In this document: piece by piece, positions 13,401 through 28,159 of the stretch
Layout: each line of letters starts with the position of its first letter
How positions within the stretch are numbered: the stretch's first letter is position 1
Origin: Capitella teleta
Lineage: Eukaryota; Annelida; Polychaeta; Capitellidae
NCBI GenBank assembly: GCA_000328365.1
Contig: KB293180.1
Location: 782,408 to 846,407, forward strand
DNA length: 64,000 nt
Direction of reading: 5' to 3'
The notes under the pieces: model-generated
What the model saw: only the letters and a program-made list of their open reading frames with translations
Told to the model about the DNA's origin: nothing
The model's database searches: none
Made by a program: the position numbers and the translations under genes

Positions 13401-15590
13401 GACGGCTTCAGTAAGGTTGGCTCTGCGTTGGCACGATGGGCAATTCGAGGAACCGGATGTTGCTCCTTGCATGCGCAATGAACTTTTGTCCATGTCGCTT
13501 GCCTATCGCATTCGCTTTGAAGCTTCAGGGCTTCTTTTACCCGTCCTTTTTGTATCCAGAGCCCTGGATTTGCATATTATAAGCATATAGGGTGTTCTTT
13601 TTAAAAAACACATCTTTCTTTTGTATGATGGAGATTTTTAGAGAGTGAATTAACAGACGGTGGGGTGGGGGAGGGTGGTCTTTTGCAGAAAGATTAAAGG
13701 GAATAGGGAATCCGTATAAGGAAATAGCATGCATCCATTGAGATGAAATAGCTATCATGTGACGTCCATTCAATGTCATATAATTTGAACAAACTTCAAG
13801 AGATATTGCAGGAGCTGTTATTTGTTATATGCCATTTGTATGCACAACGAGGATTAATAATTATGATTTATATGGTCTGATAACCGGCGACCTTGAGCAA
13901 CCAAGATGGATGAATGACTCACGCGAAGTAAGAAATTCACAAGGCCCAGCCAGCACCATTTTTATATTTTTCTCACTTAAGACACACGTTATGCATGCTT
14001 CTTTCATCCCGACATCTGCATGTTATTATCAGTGAGGACATTCACTACCTGGTGGACACTATCACCATGGTTATTTTAATATTTAATGAAATCATTTCCC
14101 TGTATTGTTCCATCACAAAGAAATTCCCCCTGGCAATAGATGACCTCTTGTGATGGTGACCTCTGGCAGGTGGAAGATGAAGAACACATTGCTGACAATC
14201 ATTTGGAAATCGTATAATGAATTTATTCATGACATCATCTCAATGACTGCACTAGAACAAAGTAGAGCCTGGTAGAGCATCTGTAAAAACTATCAGATGA
14301 GCACCACAAAGGGATGGATACGAAAATCCTATCTTGTGTTCCAATGCCATATTAAGAAGTGTTACACCCTGTGGCCCAAGCTTCATGTGATAACTCACCC
14401 TATAACACACCATAAACCTACTCACTGTGGGTCAGTGGTGAACACTGTAGTACGCCAGGTGTTTCTTATGATATCACATGTGCTCTCTCCATATTCCTTC
14501 ATCTTCTTATTTTTTTATTTTTTTATTTTATTTTATTTTTTTATTTTTTAGAAAGAAGACCCACCCAGACGTCGGCCACTTAAAAGGACGAAATGTGCAG
14601 GTTGACCTTTCACTATATGCATCATTGTTATATTGTCTGCGCTGCACATTACGAAGTTTACTCATAAATGCATGTATAAAGTATTCCCTTTCATCGTTGA
14701 TTTGTAACTCGCAATTATGTCGCCAGAGGCTGTATAGGTACAATTTTACTGGTGATGTTATGCATCAATTGACCTCTGATCTCTCCTGTGTATTCTTTCT
14801 AAAATTACTTATTCGCATTCTATCAAATTTTCATAAATAGACGACACCACCGGAAGTACAAACTAAATTTTGGAGTTATTCTGCTTCATTTTGATATCAC
14901 GTCAAACCGCGTGATCATCCTGGCACGTGTCCAATCATCATGTACGTATTGCTATGGCAACCCTAAAAGAGTCCGTGAATTCTTCTTGGATACAAATGTA
15001 CTTTGTTTGTGTGCTTTGTGGCCCGTACGTGATACATCCTATAATAATTACTGAGTAGACGTTGATTATTTAATTAATTTTGGATGTGATAGCCCCTTCA
15101 AAACTCAAACATAAACATTTGAAACATCTTGTCCATCATGAATGATAGCAATATTATTAGTGCCCCGCATTCAAAATCTGAGAGAAGTAGACGTGATTGG
15201 CTGAGCCAGGAATATAACCCCGAACTGGACAGTCCACCAACGACCGTCCAATATCCAAAGTACGGAAGTAGTATGTCAGCTTCATTCCCACGAAATGTTT
15301 TTGTATGCGTTATCTACATGAAATGTGCTTCACATCCAAATTTCCAGTGAACCAAAGCCCTATTGGGATCCATGACATGTGTTGAATCATCAGCATGTTG
15401 AGGCATAGCAGAGATTCAAGATGGAAAGAAGAAAAGAAAAGAATTGTTGGAGGTATACGCGTACTATCTGAATACAGAAAATGAATGTGTATTTGATAAA
15501 TTGTATTTTTCATCTTTATCCAGATTACAGACATGGCCATTCACACAATATGATGATATTGCTCATAATTACTGTTTTCAGAGCAGTATC
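10450..15590. other. non-coding AT-rich intergenic DNA
   Basis: No supported gene. It includes a T/A-rich low-complexity tract near 14510-14552. Short open frames here lack family resemblance and codon structure. Confidence 0.5.
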
Positions 15591-15599
15591 ACAAGTCAG

Positions 15600-16452
15600 A
15601 ATACTGGTACTAATAGAGTGGGCCAAAAGTAATTTACTCCATGTCAAAAACAAAACTCTATACTTTGCTAAAATGTACCAATTATCCAAAAAAATAACTA
15701 CATGGTATGGACTGACTTTGTTATTTTCCGCCCATTCAAGCAAAAAGAAAAAAGAAAAAAAAATAAAAATAAGTAGGCCTATATTTTGAATAAGGGAGGA
15801 ACATTTAAATGCGAGTAGTGAGTGATCGCGAAGAGAGCAAAATCAGATTAACCCCTGAATGATATCATTAAGGAATGTCATGGCGCTTCAATACAAACTC
15901 TTTGCTTTCTTTTCATTTTAGGAGATACACATTAATGCTACTGTCAGAACAATAACATTCTCAAACAAAACAATAGTGCAAGAGCGTTGCCTTAATTATA
16001 CGTTCAATATGAAGCTTATCCATGGTCCGGGGCCCTGTTTGCGACCAAAAGCGGAAATATCGCTGAATGTTGAGTGCCCTATATTAATTGAGATATGAAT
16101 CGGCAAAAATGTTGATGAAACAGGAATAAAAAAAATAGGAATGGTAGTATGACATGTTAGACTAACCGTACCAAGTATTCTTTCTCTTATCTTTGTGTGA
16201 TTTTTACATTGCGATTTGTTTTATAACACTTTTTTTTGTACCCATTTAAAGATATTTAAAGCAAATACCAAATGTATATCATTAAGTAGCTATTCATAAT
16301 ATGCAATTGTAATGATGATTAATGTTGAAAAAAAAAAGTAATTACACTACTTTTCTCTATGTACATGAGTTGAATTTTTGTCATGTTTAGTCACTTTGGT
16401 GATTGATACATAAGCATTTGGCTTCCTTCACCTTTTGCTGATTGTGAGGCAC

Positions 16453-16488
<36 letters not shown>

Positions 16489-16692
16489 CTTTTAGTATCA
16501 GAGTGCCGTAAAACTCCACCCATACATATACATATACATTTTGCTGATTGTTTTATGTTGCTGATTATTTGTGTTTATACCGATGTACATGTACTACCGA
16601 CTTTCAATTTTTCATTTCATTTCATTTTCACTTTCTCAGAAATGCGTAGCACCATTGAAAGCAATGAGATCTTTAACATGGAGTAAATAAGA
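15600..16692 (+). mobile_element. longest copy of the ATTTAAATGCGAG repeat family (about 1.1 kb, runs into a gap)
   Basis: Starts near GGGCCAAAAGTAATTTACTC and continues through CATTTAAATGCGAG, GATCGCGAAGAGAGC and TGGCGCTTCAATACAAAC. It ends at the assembly gap with AACATGGAGTAAATAAGA, roughly the complement of the TTACTCCATGT block near its start, so sub-terminal inverted repeats are likely. An (AT)n microsatellite of about 35 bp (16452-16486) interrupts it. No ORF of note. It is probably a non-autonomous DNA transposon (inference). Confidence 0.65.
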
Positions 16693-17237
16693 NNNNNNNN
16701 NNNNNNNNNNNNNNNNNNNNNNNNNNNNNNNNNNNNNNNNNNNNNNNNNNNNNNNNNNNNNNNNNNNNNNNNNNNNNNNNNNNNNNNNNNNNNNNNNNNN
16801 NNNNNNNNNNNNNNNNNNNNNNNNNNNNNNNNNNNNNNNNNNNNNNNNNNNNNNNNNNNNNNNNNNNNNNNNNNNNNNNNNNNNNNNNNNNNNNNNNNNN
16901 NNNNNNNNNNNNNNNNNNNNNNNNNNNNNNNNNNNNNNNNNNNNNNNNNNNNNNNNNNNNNNNNNNNNNNNNNNNNNNNNNNNNNNNNNNNNNNNNNNNN
17001 NNNNNNNNNNNNNNNNNNNNNNNNNNNNNNNNNNNNNNNNNNNNNNNNNNNNNNNNNNNNNNNNNNNNNNNNNNNNNNNNNNNNNNNNNNNNNNNNNNNN
17101 NNNNNNNNNNNNNNNNNNNNNNNNNNNNNNNNNNNNNNNNNNNNNNNNNNNNNNNNNNNNNNNNNNNNNNNNNNNNNNNNNNNNNNNNNNNNNNNNNNNN
17201 NNNNNNNNNNNNNNNNNNNNNNNNNNNNNNNNNNNNN
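16693..17237. other. assembly gap (N)
   Basis: 545 unresolved bases. The gap abuts the end of the repeat copy to its left. Confidence 0.99.
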
Positions 17238-17339
17238 AAAGAAGAAAAAAGCAATGACTATACCTGTGATCAGGACTCGTGGAGGAGAATATAATTGATA
17301 TGTAAGTTATAAATGATGGGATCGATCATATCAATTACT

Positions 17340-17630
17340 CACTTGTACTGAACAACAGTGGTGGCTCAAGTGTGTCCACTTGATCCACATGGTTCGCGCT
17401 GAATGGAGCACTGAGCCGAGGAATGACCCTGGATGAATAGCCACTCAGCATGATGAATGCGTGGATCATTATTTGCTCAGCACTTCATATCACCCATGCG
17501 TATGAATATCCCAGGCAATAGCACCACGTCGATCATAATGAGATGATTCAATTGGTTCGTGGAGGATGATCCAACCGATCGAACGCCATGACCACGAGAT
17601 GCCATCAGAGAAGTCACTATACATGCGTGC
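17340..17630 (-). mobile_element. degraded retroelement-like relic, inverted copy
   Basis: The reverse complement aligns by eye with 21690-21960 and 26130-26350 (shared GTCATGACGTTYGMTCGGTT and CTCCACGGATT-like blocks). It is one of three old, heavily mutated copies of the same family in this window. No intact frame. Confidence 0.5.
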
Positions 17631-17639
17631 ATGGTTAAT

Positions 17640-20600
17640 GCATAACATTTGATATTTTTGACCAAGGGGACATTTCCTGATAATTCATACTGCACAGTAA
17701 ATTCAAGGCTGTTTAGTTGATTATATACCAAGGAGATTAGCTAATACTATTTCAAAATACCAGTAGTCTTGGTCTTCAGGTATTTATTAAAAAACAGCAA
17801 TATTATGGAAAATGAATGCAAAACTTGTTTTAAAGGGATTTTACGACTGTCCCTGTTTTTTCGTGGAGGAACAAAGGAATTCGGATTAATGTTGGATGAA
17901 CCCCTTAATACATGCAAGCAAATTAATGTCATAGAATGAAGAGACCAACTCTGCTTCTTCTTAACACCTCACGCTAGAAGGCATTTCAACGCAACGATGT
18001 GAGAGGTTTTGGTCATAAAAAACTATTCAATTTAAGGATTTTAGTAGAGTGGATAGGAGCACATTTTACAGCCCATCCACTTTCTCGCTTCCTTCATCGG
18101 CTTTTTTCATTTAGAGGAAGACAGTCTGATGTATTGCAGATTCACAGCATAAATTCTCAGTAAGCACGAGGTTATGTACGGTGATGAATATAAAATGTCC
18201 ACATTATCTACAGGCAAATGAAAGAGATGTTAATTGGAGCCTGGTTGATATTTGATATTGCATGATATACTGCATATATTCCCACAACCAAACAACCTGT
18301 TTGCTATATAGGAAACTAAATCAGAATGCAACAACCCAGCATTGCCATGAACCATTCGCCAAAAGCTAGATATGTAAATTGCAACTCTATAGTGACCTTA
18401 TGACGTTTTACCAGTCTAGCTTTCTGCAATTTTGTTTAAATATAATTATGATAAAAAACATTGTTAACCTATCAACAAAAATATCTTCTGAAGTATTGTA
18501 ACATATACACTTGTACCTTCTCTCAAGTAACATTAAGTGTAAATATTTAGCCCAATGAATAAGGATGCCAATTGCAAAAGATGAACGGTTGTGTTGAAAC
18601 CCTCACTGCTCTGAAACCTCAGATCTGAGTTCTCGTATCCCCCCATTTTACCAATGAAGACAATGATTGATCATCATGCAAGGATCAGTTGCCCTGACCT
18701 GCAGTTGAAAATACGTGTTAGTTGAACAAGGTGAGATAAAGTGAGTAAACAACTAGGAAAAGATATATGTATGCTCAATATATGATACTCCATGCATGTA
18801 TGGTGCGAGGCTTCGTCAAGTTCCACTACGGCATGAAGTGTTTCGGGACCACAGCAATGTATTGCTATAAGGCAAACCAAACTACCTGCAAAGCTGATTA
18901 AACAGGTGTCAACGGGTGCAGCATTGGTACACCACGGATGACCTTGAACAGTAATCGCTGATTGGTCAATTTAGATTTTGCTGGAAGGTATAATAATTCA
19001 TAATTATTCACGAAAGACATAGTTGAAGCATGAATACTAGCATATTGGTAGCATCAGTAGCATGCGTGATAGGGCCTCATGCCTGGCTGACTGAATGCAT
19101 TTACCTCATGGTGCAACACTGGTTTGTTTTGCTAATCAATGTAGCGCTGATGGTCTATAATTGCACTGCTCTTGGCGGAGAAAACTTAAAGAAAATGTTC
19201 TCTAAATACCACAAAAAAGAAACCTTATTCAATCTATCATGCAACCATGATCATAGCATCTCTTATTACAACCCTTCAAGCGAAAACAAAAAGTAAGAAA
19301 AATGTATGAATAATTATTGCAAATGATTTATGAAGTGCCCAGAGGCATTATCCACTGGTCGAGTGATATCGTGTTCCATTGCACCTCGTGGGGTTATCGG
19401 AACATCGAGTCTCGAGACTACAATGAAATACAGCGAAGGCATCATATAAAGGCCCCAGCGTGGCCACTTAGGAACAGTTTCCGGGCCTAATTCTTTCCGT
19501 TTGAACCTCCGGAGTGCTTCCGATCAGCGGGGGACATTCTGACTATATAGCAATCCCAAAATAGAGTGTCCCTGTGTCGAGGATATGTAGGTGCACTTAG
19601 TGTTATGCCTCTGTATTTATTATATCGGTCACTATACGCTGCTCTAAAACATAATTATGACAAGGCAGGGCATTATTTGTTTTTAGAACCGTGGCGGCTC
19701 CAATATCACAGTTATCAAAAAATCCTCTCATTCCTAGCTGCTGATGACATGTGGATAATTATCCTGAAGTATGCACCTTTTTGCTTATTCCTTCTGTTCA
19801 CATTTCAGTGTACAATATTAAATTTTTCAACACACGGATGTAAGGCAGATGAACATAATATATGTCATAATAGTAACTGGTATCTTTATTTCAATTTTGG
19901 ATGCACACAAACCCAACTCTGCATTGTGTTGTTTTACCGTTTTACCCACTGTTTTAATAGCTTTGCTTCCCTCAATTCTTGTGTGATAATGTTATATGTT
20001 ATATATGTTATGTTTCATGTTACTGGAACACATCTTATTTATTACATGCAATAGGGCTTATATACTGTAGAGAATGCTGCTTACCGGATCCATTGGTTAA
20101 GTCTGTGTTTTGAGTTCAAAAGTTGTCAGCTTTCTAGCAAATTATGTAATACGTAATCGTGTAATACGATGTGTGTATGATACTAATATAGCATAATACT
20201 TTTGACATGCCGATGGAGATCGTTTTCTGGGTGAACGTCTCGAGAACAATTGACGCTCGCTTTATTTATTACCAGCAACTGACTTGGTGCATTTGATCCT
20301 ACGCCCCAGCCAAGTGGGGTCAGCAGAAGGGACTAACCATCTCCTCGCGGTGCATTGCTTCATCTTCACGCTTCACCAACAGCCGTGAAGGAATCTAATG
20401 AATGACTGCGCCGATTCCACGTCATTTGGGTTTCAATCGAATTCTAGACATGGCGTTCTCTTGGAGCAGCAAAAATAGCACTGTTCAATCGAGGGGAAGT
20501 ATCTCTTCTGTTGGAGTAACCCTCAAAATGAGGTAACCACTGGAACGTGAAAACTAATGGATTCTGATTTACATGACATAATGAGTGCACTTTTTACGTC

Positions 20601-21680
20601 TCTTTACGAGCAGAGGATGGTTGTTCAAATACTGTTCTCCAGAGTGCAATTACCGAAGCGGTTGACTCCACTTCATCAGAAAGCCGACTTTGCGAAGATT
20701 TCTTATATCGGACACGGACAAAAATCTCATTTTTTTCTTGTAAAATAAGCTTGCAATGCATGTTCCATTTCATCAGAGAATCTTATCAGAACATTTCTCA
20801 TCAAAGTGCACACAGCATGATGTTACCAGGACTGACATTCTCCAATACAGGTGGATGCATCTGTCCTTAATTAAGTTACCCACATTTGTGTGCACCACTG
20901 TGTAACACACCCTCATATCATGAGTGCATTAGGTATCCATTTCAAATAATATTACATTGCTTCTATCATATATCACTAGATTTACTTCAAATATACGCCA
21001 TGCTCAACACGTTTGCTGATCAAAAGAGAGAGAAAAACAGAATCCGTTGAACCCACGCCGAGCAATCTATGCATTGAATTTCTCTCACCCAAAGCAATAA
21101 AAAGCACAGCGCAAACAGAACATTTCCGTGCTAACATCAGCTTTCACCGACAGTGCACTGATATGTGAGAGCTGCGTTGATTCGCCAAAAAGCCAGCTCT
21201 CTATTGCACAACAAAGAGGTTGATCTCATGGAACAGGACAAGGATTTGAAAACTCGGTTGAGATATACTAAATATCACAATTTCGGAATCCTCCAATGAA
21301 TCGTTAAACAACTCCCCAGTAAAGAGTTTATTTACCCTGCAATACCCGTATATGACAGCAGGTTCCAATGTCGCCACTTCTGTGTTCATTCAGCATGCAT
21401 ATTTTTCTTGTTGTGTAGATCTACAATCGTTAAATTTCCTTTCAAATTCTCTTTTGAGAATTCTCACAATCTCAAAGCTAATATTCCAACTGCTTCTCAG
21501 AAGAAGGACGCCTACTGATGTCCCATAAATGATCAATAAGATTGTGATTGACGCTTTTTCCGAACAGAGTCTCGTATAGAATCCAAAGTCCATTTTCGGC
21601 AATTAAAGGCGGTTTTGTTTAGTATCGTGAAATTCAATTTGTAGTTGCTGTGTATTATATTTCAGAAATTCTTTTTGGTC
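17640..21680. other. non-coding intergenic DNA
   Basis: No gene is supported. The 162-codon open frame at 19566-20054 has no recognisable domain and a composition typical of AT-rich non-coding DNA. The stretch at 19370-19560 shares a few words (GGCCCCAGC) with the nearby retroelement-like relics, too little to assign. Confidence 0.45.
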
Positions 21681-21689
21681 GGGTATAAC

Positions 21690-22190
21690 AGAATGCGAAA
21701 TGAAACCGATCTCGGTGGACCGCTGGGCTAACGTGACTATGACGTTTGCTCGGTTGGATCAACCTCCACGGATTCATAAATCACAATTGAAGCATTCCAT
21801 TGCGGTTTGCGTGGTGTTATACCCTGAGATATCCATCGCATTAGGCTGATGTGAAGTAGTGAGTACACACGGAGCTCAGCATAGGTCCTGCTGAGTGGCT
21901 TTTCAGGATTGATGACAGACTCAGAATCCTCAACCGAATCTACGTGAATTAAATGTCAGAGACGCCGAACAACTTCAACTGCGTATCCCGTTTCATTGCT
22001 CAGTGCAAGTGCCATTTGTCATTATTCTACAGAGCACTCAAATGGGTGAATAAAGGGCAATGGTTTGTGTCGGCTGGATGGCCCCTAAAGCAGAAGCAAA
22101 TGTTTGTATGCTGAAAGAACGATTTGTTCCCTCTGATTGCCACTCTCTTTACCACCACGGAGGGACCGCCTAGACTAACTCTTAATTATG
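21690..22190 (+). mobile_element. degraded retroelement-like relic, direct copy
   Basis: Homologous over about 500 bp to 26120-26600 and, inverted, to 17340-17630. The three copies are diverged from one another, so the insertions are old. It is non-coding now, with many breaks. A DIRS/RNase-H-type origin is suggested only through the better-preserved 26 kb copy. Confidence 0.5.
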
Positions 22191-22199
22191 TACACATAT

Positions 22200-25100
22200 A
22201 CACCGACACTCAAAAGTTCCCAAACATTTTCATAAACATGCACAGTAGCTCTCCGATATCCGATGAATTCCATAACTGACCCATTGACTCCAAAGCCATA
22301 TCACATTCGACACACACTTAGAAAAAGACAACAGTTATGACTTTTGTTGTATTTATGGATAGATGACACGTGTACAAACACAGAGAAGATCTAATCTAGA
22401 AGATTCCAGGATGTAAGAGAAGAAAATAGATAGTTTTTAATCAAAAGAATATTCTAGTGGATTCTATATCAATTGATAACATTCGACGTGGCTGATAGAC
22501 GTCACATCTTCCATCATCATACTTGGGACCATCAACTACAAAAAATGTTTCACGAATTAAAGCAGAAAATCGAAATGGCATCAGAAGAACAACGAGAAGG
22601 CGGCTACCTCTGCTAGAAAATCTCGCTCACCATCATTAGGGGATGATCTTCATCAAGTTTATCCCCATTCGAGCGTCATCCATAAGTTCTACTATTCTAT
22701 TTATTGTAAATGCTCTTTCATTGAATAAATCGCACTTCCTTTCAGCTCCCCTTTGCCATTGCCAATCAATCGACTGCTCGAAATACGCGCACAATTGAAT
22801 TGCACCATAATGACCATAAAACAATATTACGATTTATGAATGACGTCATAATTATAGATTTGCCCCCTCTTCGTAAACAGTTTTTGTTCATTGCATGTTT
22901 GTGACATCATCTGATTGATGCGCTTTAATAGTACATTGCTCTGGATTTGGACAAAAAGCAACGATACTGCCGCGTTAAATTGTAGATATTCAGCTCATCC
23001 ATTCACAGAGTAGACAAGAAACGAAAAAGTGCAATCCATTTTCTCAGCTTGCGTCCCTTCTTAGTGTGATATTTCAGCCGAAGGATTTGATATTTTGTGT
23101 CCTTCGTCTAATCCTACGGATTTAAAGCTCGCATGTTACGTGCCATTATCTTTCGGCTGAGTACGTACCAGGGATCTGTTTTATTCAGAAAGGGGTTCTT
23201 ATCCTTATGGGCGCAAATTCGACGGTTGAGTGCAGCTCCAAATGAATTGTTTAGAAGGTGATGGTGGTTTCAAACTTCCAGCAAATAGAATTACCTGATT
23301 TTGTTTGCGTAAGTCTAAATTTTTGAGTGTTTTTCAAGTATAGGCTGGAGAGGGTGTCATATAATTATTCCAAAAATGGGGGAGATTTGATCCTTTGACG
23401 TATTAATTCAATAGTTGTAAGGTCCCCATCGAAGCCAATTGCTTCGTTTGTGCATATTGTTCTTTCGTCCAGCCACCACGCATCTCATAATGTATTATAT
23501 ATAACTATAATTATATAACATGATATTTTATGATAATCATAATATATCAGTTTAGGCAACAAACAAATTGACGTCGAGGTGTAGTTACTCTGCAACTTAA
23601 ATTTAAAATTAATCGATTTAATGGGTTATTGGCTGAACAAATCATTTGAATGTTACTGGTTAACTATGAGATTCGATAGTTTTGTTTTTAAGATATATAT
23701 GATTCTCCATATTACAACTAAGAATACGCAAATATTATATTAGTAAGAATTATGTGCTTGTTCAATATCATGAGAAATAAATCCAGCACTGAGAATGTTT
23801 GATCAAGAAGCACTCAGAACTGCAGAAGCCATAAAAGCACAAATTGTCAGCTTTTGATTTCTCTGAGGATAGCACGTCTGGAAGCAGAGGCACACGGGAA
23901 TTCAGGATATTGGAATTTTATGAGAGAGAGAAACGAAGCGAAACGAAGCAAAACGAAGATTATTTTGAATGACAACGAAAGTGAGAGCAGCATAACATTG
24001 TACAGTGCAACATGTATAATAGACAACCAGAGGGAGCAGTCTTATTATAGGTTAGCTACCAATATCACTTCAATCGCATACAATGATGCAAATTTGAATA
24101 AGAACAAGAGAACACAATAAGCAAATACATGTAGTAAAAAATAAATAAATAAATAAATAAACCGAGAACGAGTCCTCCGAAGCAAACTCGACTCGCGAGC
24201 AAGCTCCGGTAACTGTGGCTTTAGACTGAAAATCTCACAACCGAGTACCGGCCACATGTGCAGTATGATGTACTAAACCAAAACAAACAGAAGAGAGAAA
24301 GACATATGAAGAAACAAACGATCAGATATAGAGTTAAAAAGATGTTGCCTGTGACGGCTTGTTGGTCATTCATGTGTAGGAGAGAGAGAAACATGCAACA
24401 TTTGCCCTATATTGTGTTAGCCATAATTGTTGTGGGTCCTCCTACGTATACTAATAACAGCTAAAGAGATACTAATGGGTATTTAGAACAGTCCGCCCGG
24501 CAAATGCATCGCACGGGTGCCAAAGAATCTTTTAACCCATTCGTCTTGTCCAGACGATCGATGTTGCTGGAAAACAACGGAGCGTTGAGGCAGGGGGAGA
24601 TGATCCGTCACTGGGGCTAACCTGCTGATCCCGGTTCAGAATCAAATGCATCACCCCATTTGTTTGCCAAGTAATACAACAATCGTGGATTAGTTGGAAG
24701 CATTAAATATACTCGCCGTCGATAAGCCAGCCTCTTTACAACTGTGACCCAGGTCACGTGTGAGCCGCTCGTAAAAGGGAATGATTTCCCCTGAGCCTGC
24801 TACTTAAACGTATTAGTAGGTCAATGAACGCGATGCTTACAAATAAAGAGAGGTGGCTAATGCCATAAAAGCGGCTCAACAATTCTGGATTGCTTCTTTG
24901 CGTGATAAAAAGAACCCTCGATCTTTCTCAGCCAAGACGTTAATCTTGAACACCAGAGAGATGGTGTTTAATCGAGATGTAATTGGCCAGGTGTGAAGTA
25001 TTGCACCCGAGTTGAGTGACCGATGCAAAACATACTATATACATGGATTATTATTGGGTTATTTGGGTATACATGTACCCGTACCTGTGGATCAGGTTTG

Positions 25101-26100
25101 TAAACATGAGAGCACGATTTCCTAGTTGTTTGTTTATGATGTCATAGAGCTAGTTATTATACCTTGCTGCAGGAATACAATCATGTAGACTAATTTTCAT
25201 CTTGAAAACGAAATTGTGGAAAGATATTTCTTAAGTTGATTATAATTAGCAAAAACAATTTTGCGTGCAAACGCTGATAATTATACTATTCATGGTGCTT
25301 CTGGTCATTATATTAGAAGAGCAGACCTATGTTATAAAGAAGCCACTGGGTTGATATCAATCTATATCAACACACTTTATCCTGCTGATATAGGGTGATA
25401 CACAACATCAGCTTCCTGGTCAAATACTTGTCAATGCGCACAAGTCAATTTCGATAAGCATTTTGCTGCACGATTGCATTTGAGATCAATCATAAACATA
25501 ATATTCTCATAATTAATTATTGGAAGCAGAGAACGAATGAACTCACAACGAAAGCAAACTGGACAAACCCACCACACTCGTTCTGTATTATCAGATTATT
25601 ATACAAAAGGGGACGATTGACGGCGGAGAGTTATCTGCAAATGAACGCAAACGAGTGAAGAGGAGGGTATTTGTAGTTTAACAAACCCTTTTATACCAAC
25701 ATTAGCCAGTAGTTCCATTGCACTAGTAAAGTAATACTTGTGTCAGAAATTGCGTTGATTCTCAAAAGAGGAAAATCTATTTTGTACTATAAAGTAATGG
25801 ACTTCACAGAAAAGGACAATGATACATGGATTCTATTCAGATATGCATCCAGTAGCATAGCAACACGCTGTCAACGCAGATAAACGAAAGGTCGCACTGT
25901 TGGAATGCCAAATGTTTTGCAAAACAGTTCCCCAAATAAACAATTGGGCAGATGTTCTATCACACCGCCTAGGGTTGCACAACATGGAATAAATTATTTT
26001 TAATAATCGTCTCGTAGCTCTTTATTCCAGGAAATTGAGATCCAGTTGCGGTGGTATCGTCAGAATCGACCTTGAATTTGCTGTGCATCCTCTTTTTGTG
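22200..26100. other. non-coding intergenic DNA
   Basis: AT-rich. An (AAAT)n microsatellite lies at about 24136-24162. No exon or RNA gene recognised. Confidence 0.5.
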
Positions 26101-26109
26101 AATCCCGTG

Positions 26110-26600
26110 TGGTCGTGAATAACGCAGTATGCGCTGTGAAACAGATATCACGGGACCTCCAATCATGCGTGGTCATGACGTTTGATCGGTTTGGTCTTCC
26201 TCTGTGGAATTGAATCGTTCTATTGCGGTTTGCGGGGTTTAACCTTGAGACATCCATCACATAATATAAAGCTGAGAGAGAATGCTGAACAAATAAGGGC
26301 CCCAGCATGGATCATGATGAGTGTCAATGATTGACACAAGATCCTCAACGGGGATCATTTGCCAACGTCACTGGTCCACTTCAACTGTAGTGTACATCCC
26401 CCTCCAATGTGCAGTGCAACTGCCCTTGGCAATTATTCTGCGGAGCACTCATAGGGTGAAAACAAGACAATGGAATGTCCCTGCTGACCACCTAAGCAGA
26501 CGCAATTAACACAACCAGGAAAGCAATCTTTGTGGGGCGTCAGAGCAATTTACTCCCTCAAGTGGACACTCTCTTGAGCACCCCAAGAGTGCCTGTGTTG
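26110..26600 (+). mobile_element. degraded retroelement relic (possible DIRS-type RNase H tail)
   Basis: Its + strand carries a short segment ending NVPADHLSRRN, the kind of tail seen at the end of RNase H domains in DIRS/Ngaro and related retroelements. The same DNA family occurs at 21.7 kb and, inverted, at 17.3 kb. The copy is broken at many points and looks old. The family call rests on this one motif. Confidence 0.4.
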
Positions 26601-26609
26601 CTCGCTAAC

Positions 26610-27916
26610 AAATCATTTTATATTATGTACACATGTATACAGCTATAGAATCGGCTTTGGGACTATAGGCTACAAGTTATGAACCAACGTTCAGTCATTT
26701 TATCTCGGGATTGATTCAACCCGATGGGATGGAGAGCAATGCAATAGACACAGGAGACACATGAAGCTTATATGTATACGGGATGATCAGCTTCACACAT
26801 CAGGACACAGACCTAGAAGCAAGCGGGCAAACAGAACATCAAAATACTTCATCGATCTAAACTCCCCTTTGTTTCCCAACCAACTAATCGACTACTAGAA
26901 CTAACAAATGACGCGCATTATACAGATTTTATGGCAGCATCCACTTGGCCTTCTTAGAATTCAGACCAAAGCAAATATAAATTTAGGCTCATTACCCTAT
27001 TTCCGAAGACAGTGAAGCTGTACACTGAAGACAAGACAAGAAAATTGGTCGATGTTGCCTTAAACGCCACCCCGCCCTAATACTACACAACCACCCAGGC
27101 CCTGGATGAGGTGAGTGAGAATTCTGAGACAAGCATGGAAACAATTGGAAATATAGTGACTGTTGTTGCATTCCTTAAACCCTCGCTGCTCAACCTGACC
27201 TCTATGCGAGTGCAAAGGCTCATCATGTGCTGATGATTTATGCACTGAAAATAGATGAGGGTTATAAAACACAGGTGATAAGGCGTTGGTTATAGCTCCT
27301 TGGGTGATCTCAAGGGAATTATCTCTGTCTTGATATTTCTCATCTGGGTTATGCTGGATCTAAATAATATATGACAGGTTCATATTCGCTTTGTACATAT
27401 AATGTACAACCAAATAAAATTTGATTGTTCAAGGATTGTTCGGACTCGTTGGGTTAAGAAATGAGAGTAAATCAAAATGGCGCCGCATCACATTCACTCA
27501 AGTTTCTTTTTCTGACAACACCTGTAAGTTGCATCAGTCTATTTACAAAACACATCAACAAAACAATACAACAACCACGGTATTATATCAACATTTAACA
27601 CTGAGTACTTCACCTGTGCAAACGCTGTGATGTATTTATCCCTGAAGAGCCAGGTCGACTTTGGTGTGTGGTTGGTGCCTTTGTATTGTATATACTAAAA
27701 CATTATATAATAGATCCAAGTAAGGTTTTGTTTGAGCAGACCATTAGCAAAACATAACGTGTAAAACTCGATGTGACCGGCCTGGGTCAATATTTCTGAA
27801 AGATTAGATCCTTGGGCTATCACCAGACGTTTGTTTGCATGTCATGGCGGCGGATTGATCATTCATGGATATGTTATCAGAAATAAGATACATGAACTCG
27901 GATCTGATGATTCAAA
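26610..27916. other. non-coding intergenic DNA
   Basis: Nothing recognisable. It ends at an assembly gap. Confidence 0.5.
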
Positions 27917-28159
27917 NNNNNNNNNNNNNNNNNNNNNNNNNNNNNNNNNNNNNNNNNNNNNNNNNNNNNNNNNNNNNNNNNNNNNNNNNNNNNNNNNNNN
28001 NNNNNNNNNNNNNNNNNNNNNNNNNNNNNNNNNNNNNNNNNNNNNNNNNNNNNNNNNNNNNNNNNNNNNNNNNNNNNNNNNNNNNNNNNNNNNNNNNNNN
28101 NNNNNNNNNNNNNNNNNNNNNNNNNNNNNNNNNNNNNNNNNNNNNNNNNNNNNNNNNNN
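27917..28159. other. assembly gap (N)
   Basis: 243 unresolved bases next to a minisatellite; repeat collapse is a likely cause. Confidence 0.99.

Noticed and set aside
19566-20054. 162-codon open frame on +
   Set aside because: Hydrophobic, low-information composition, no domain, no splice or start context; fits chance in AT-rich DNA.
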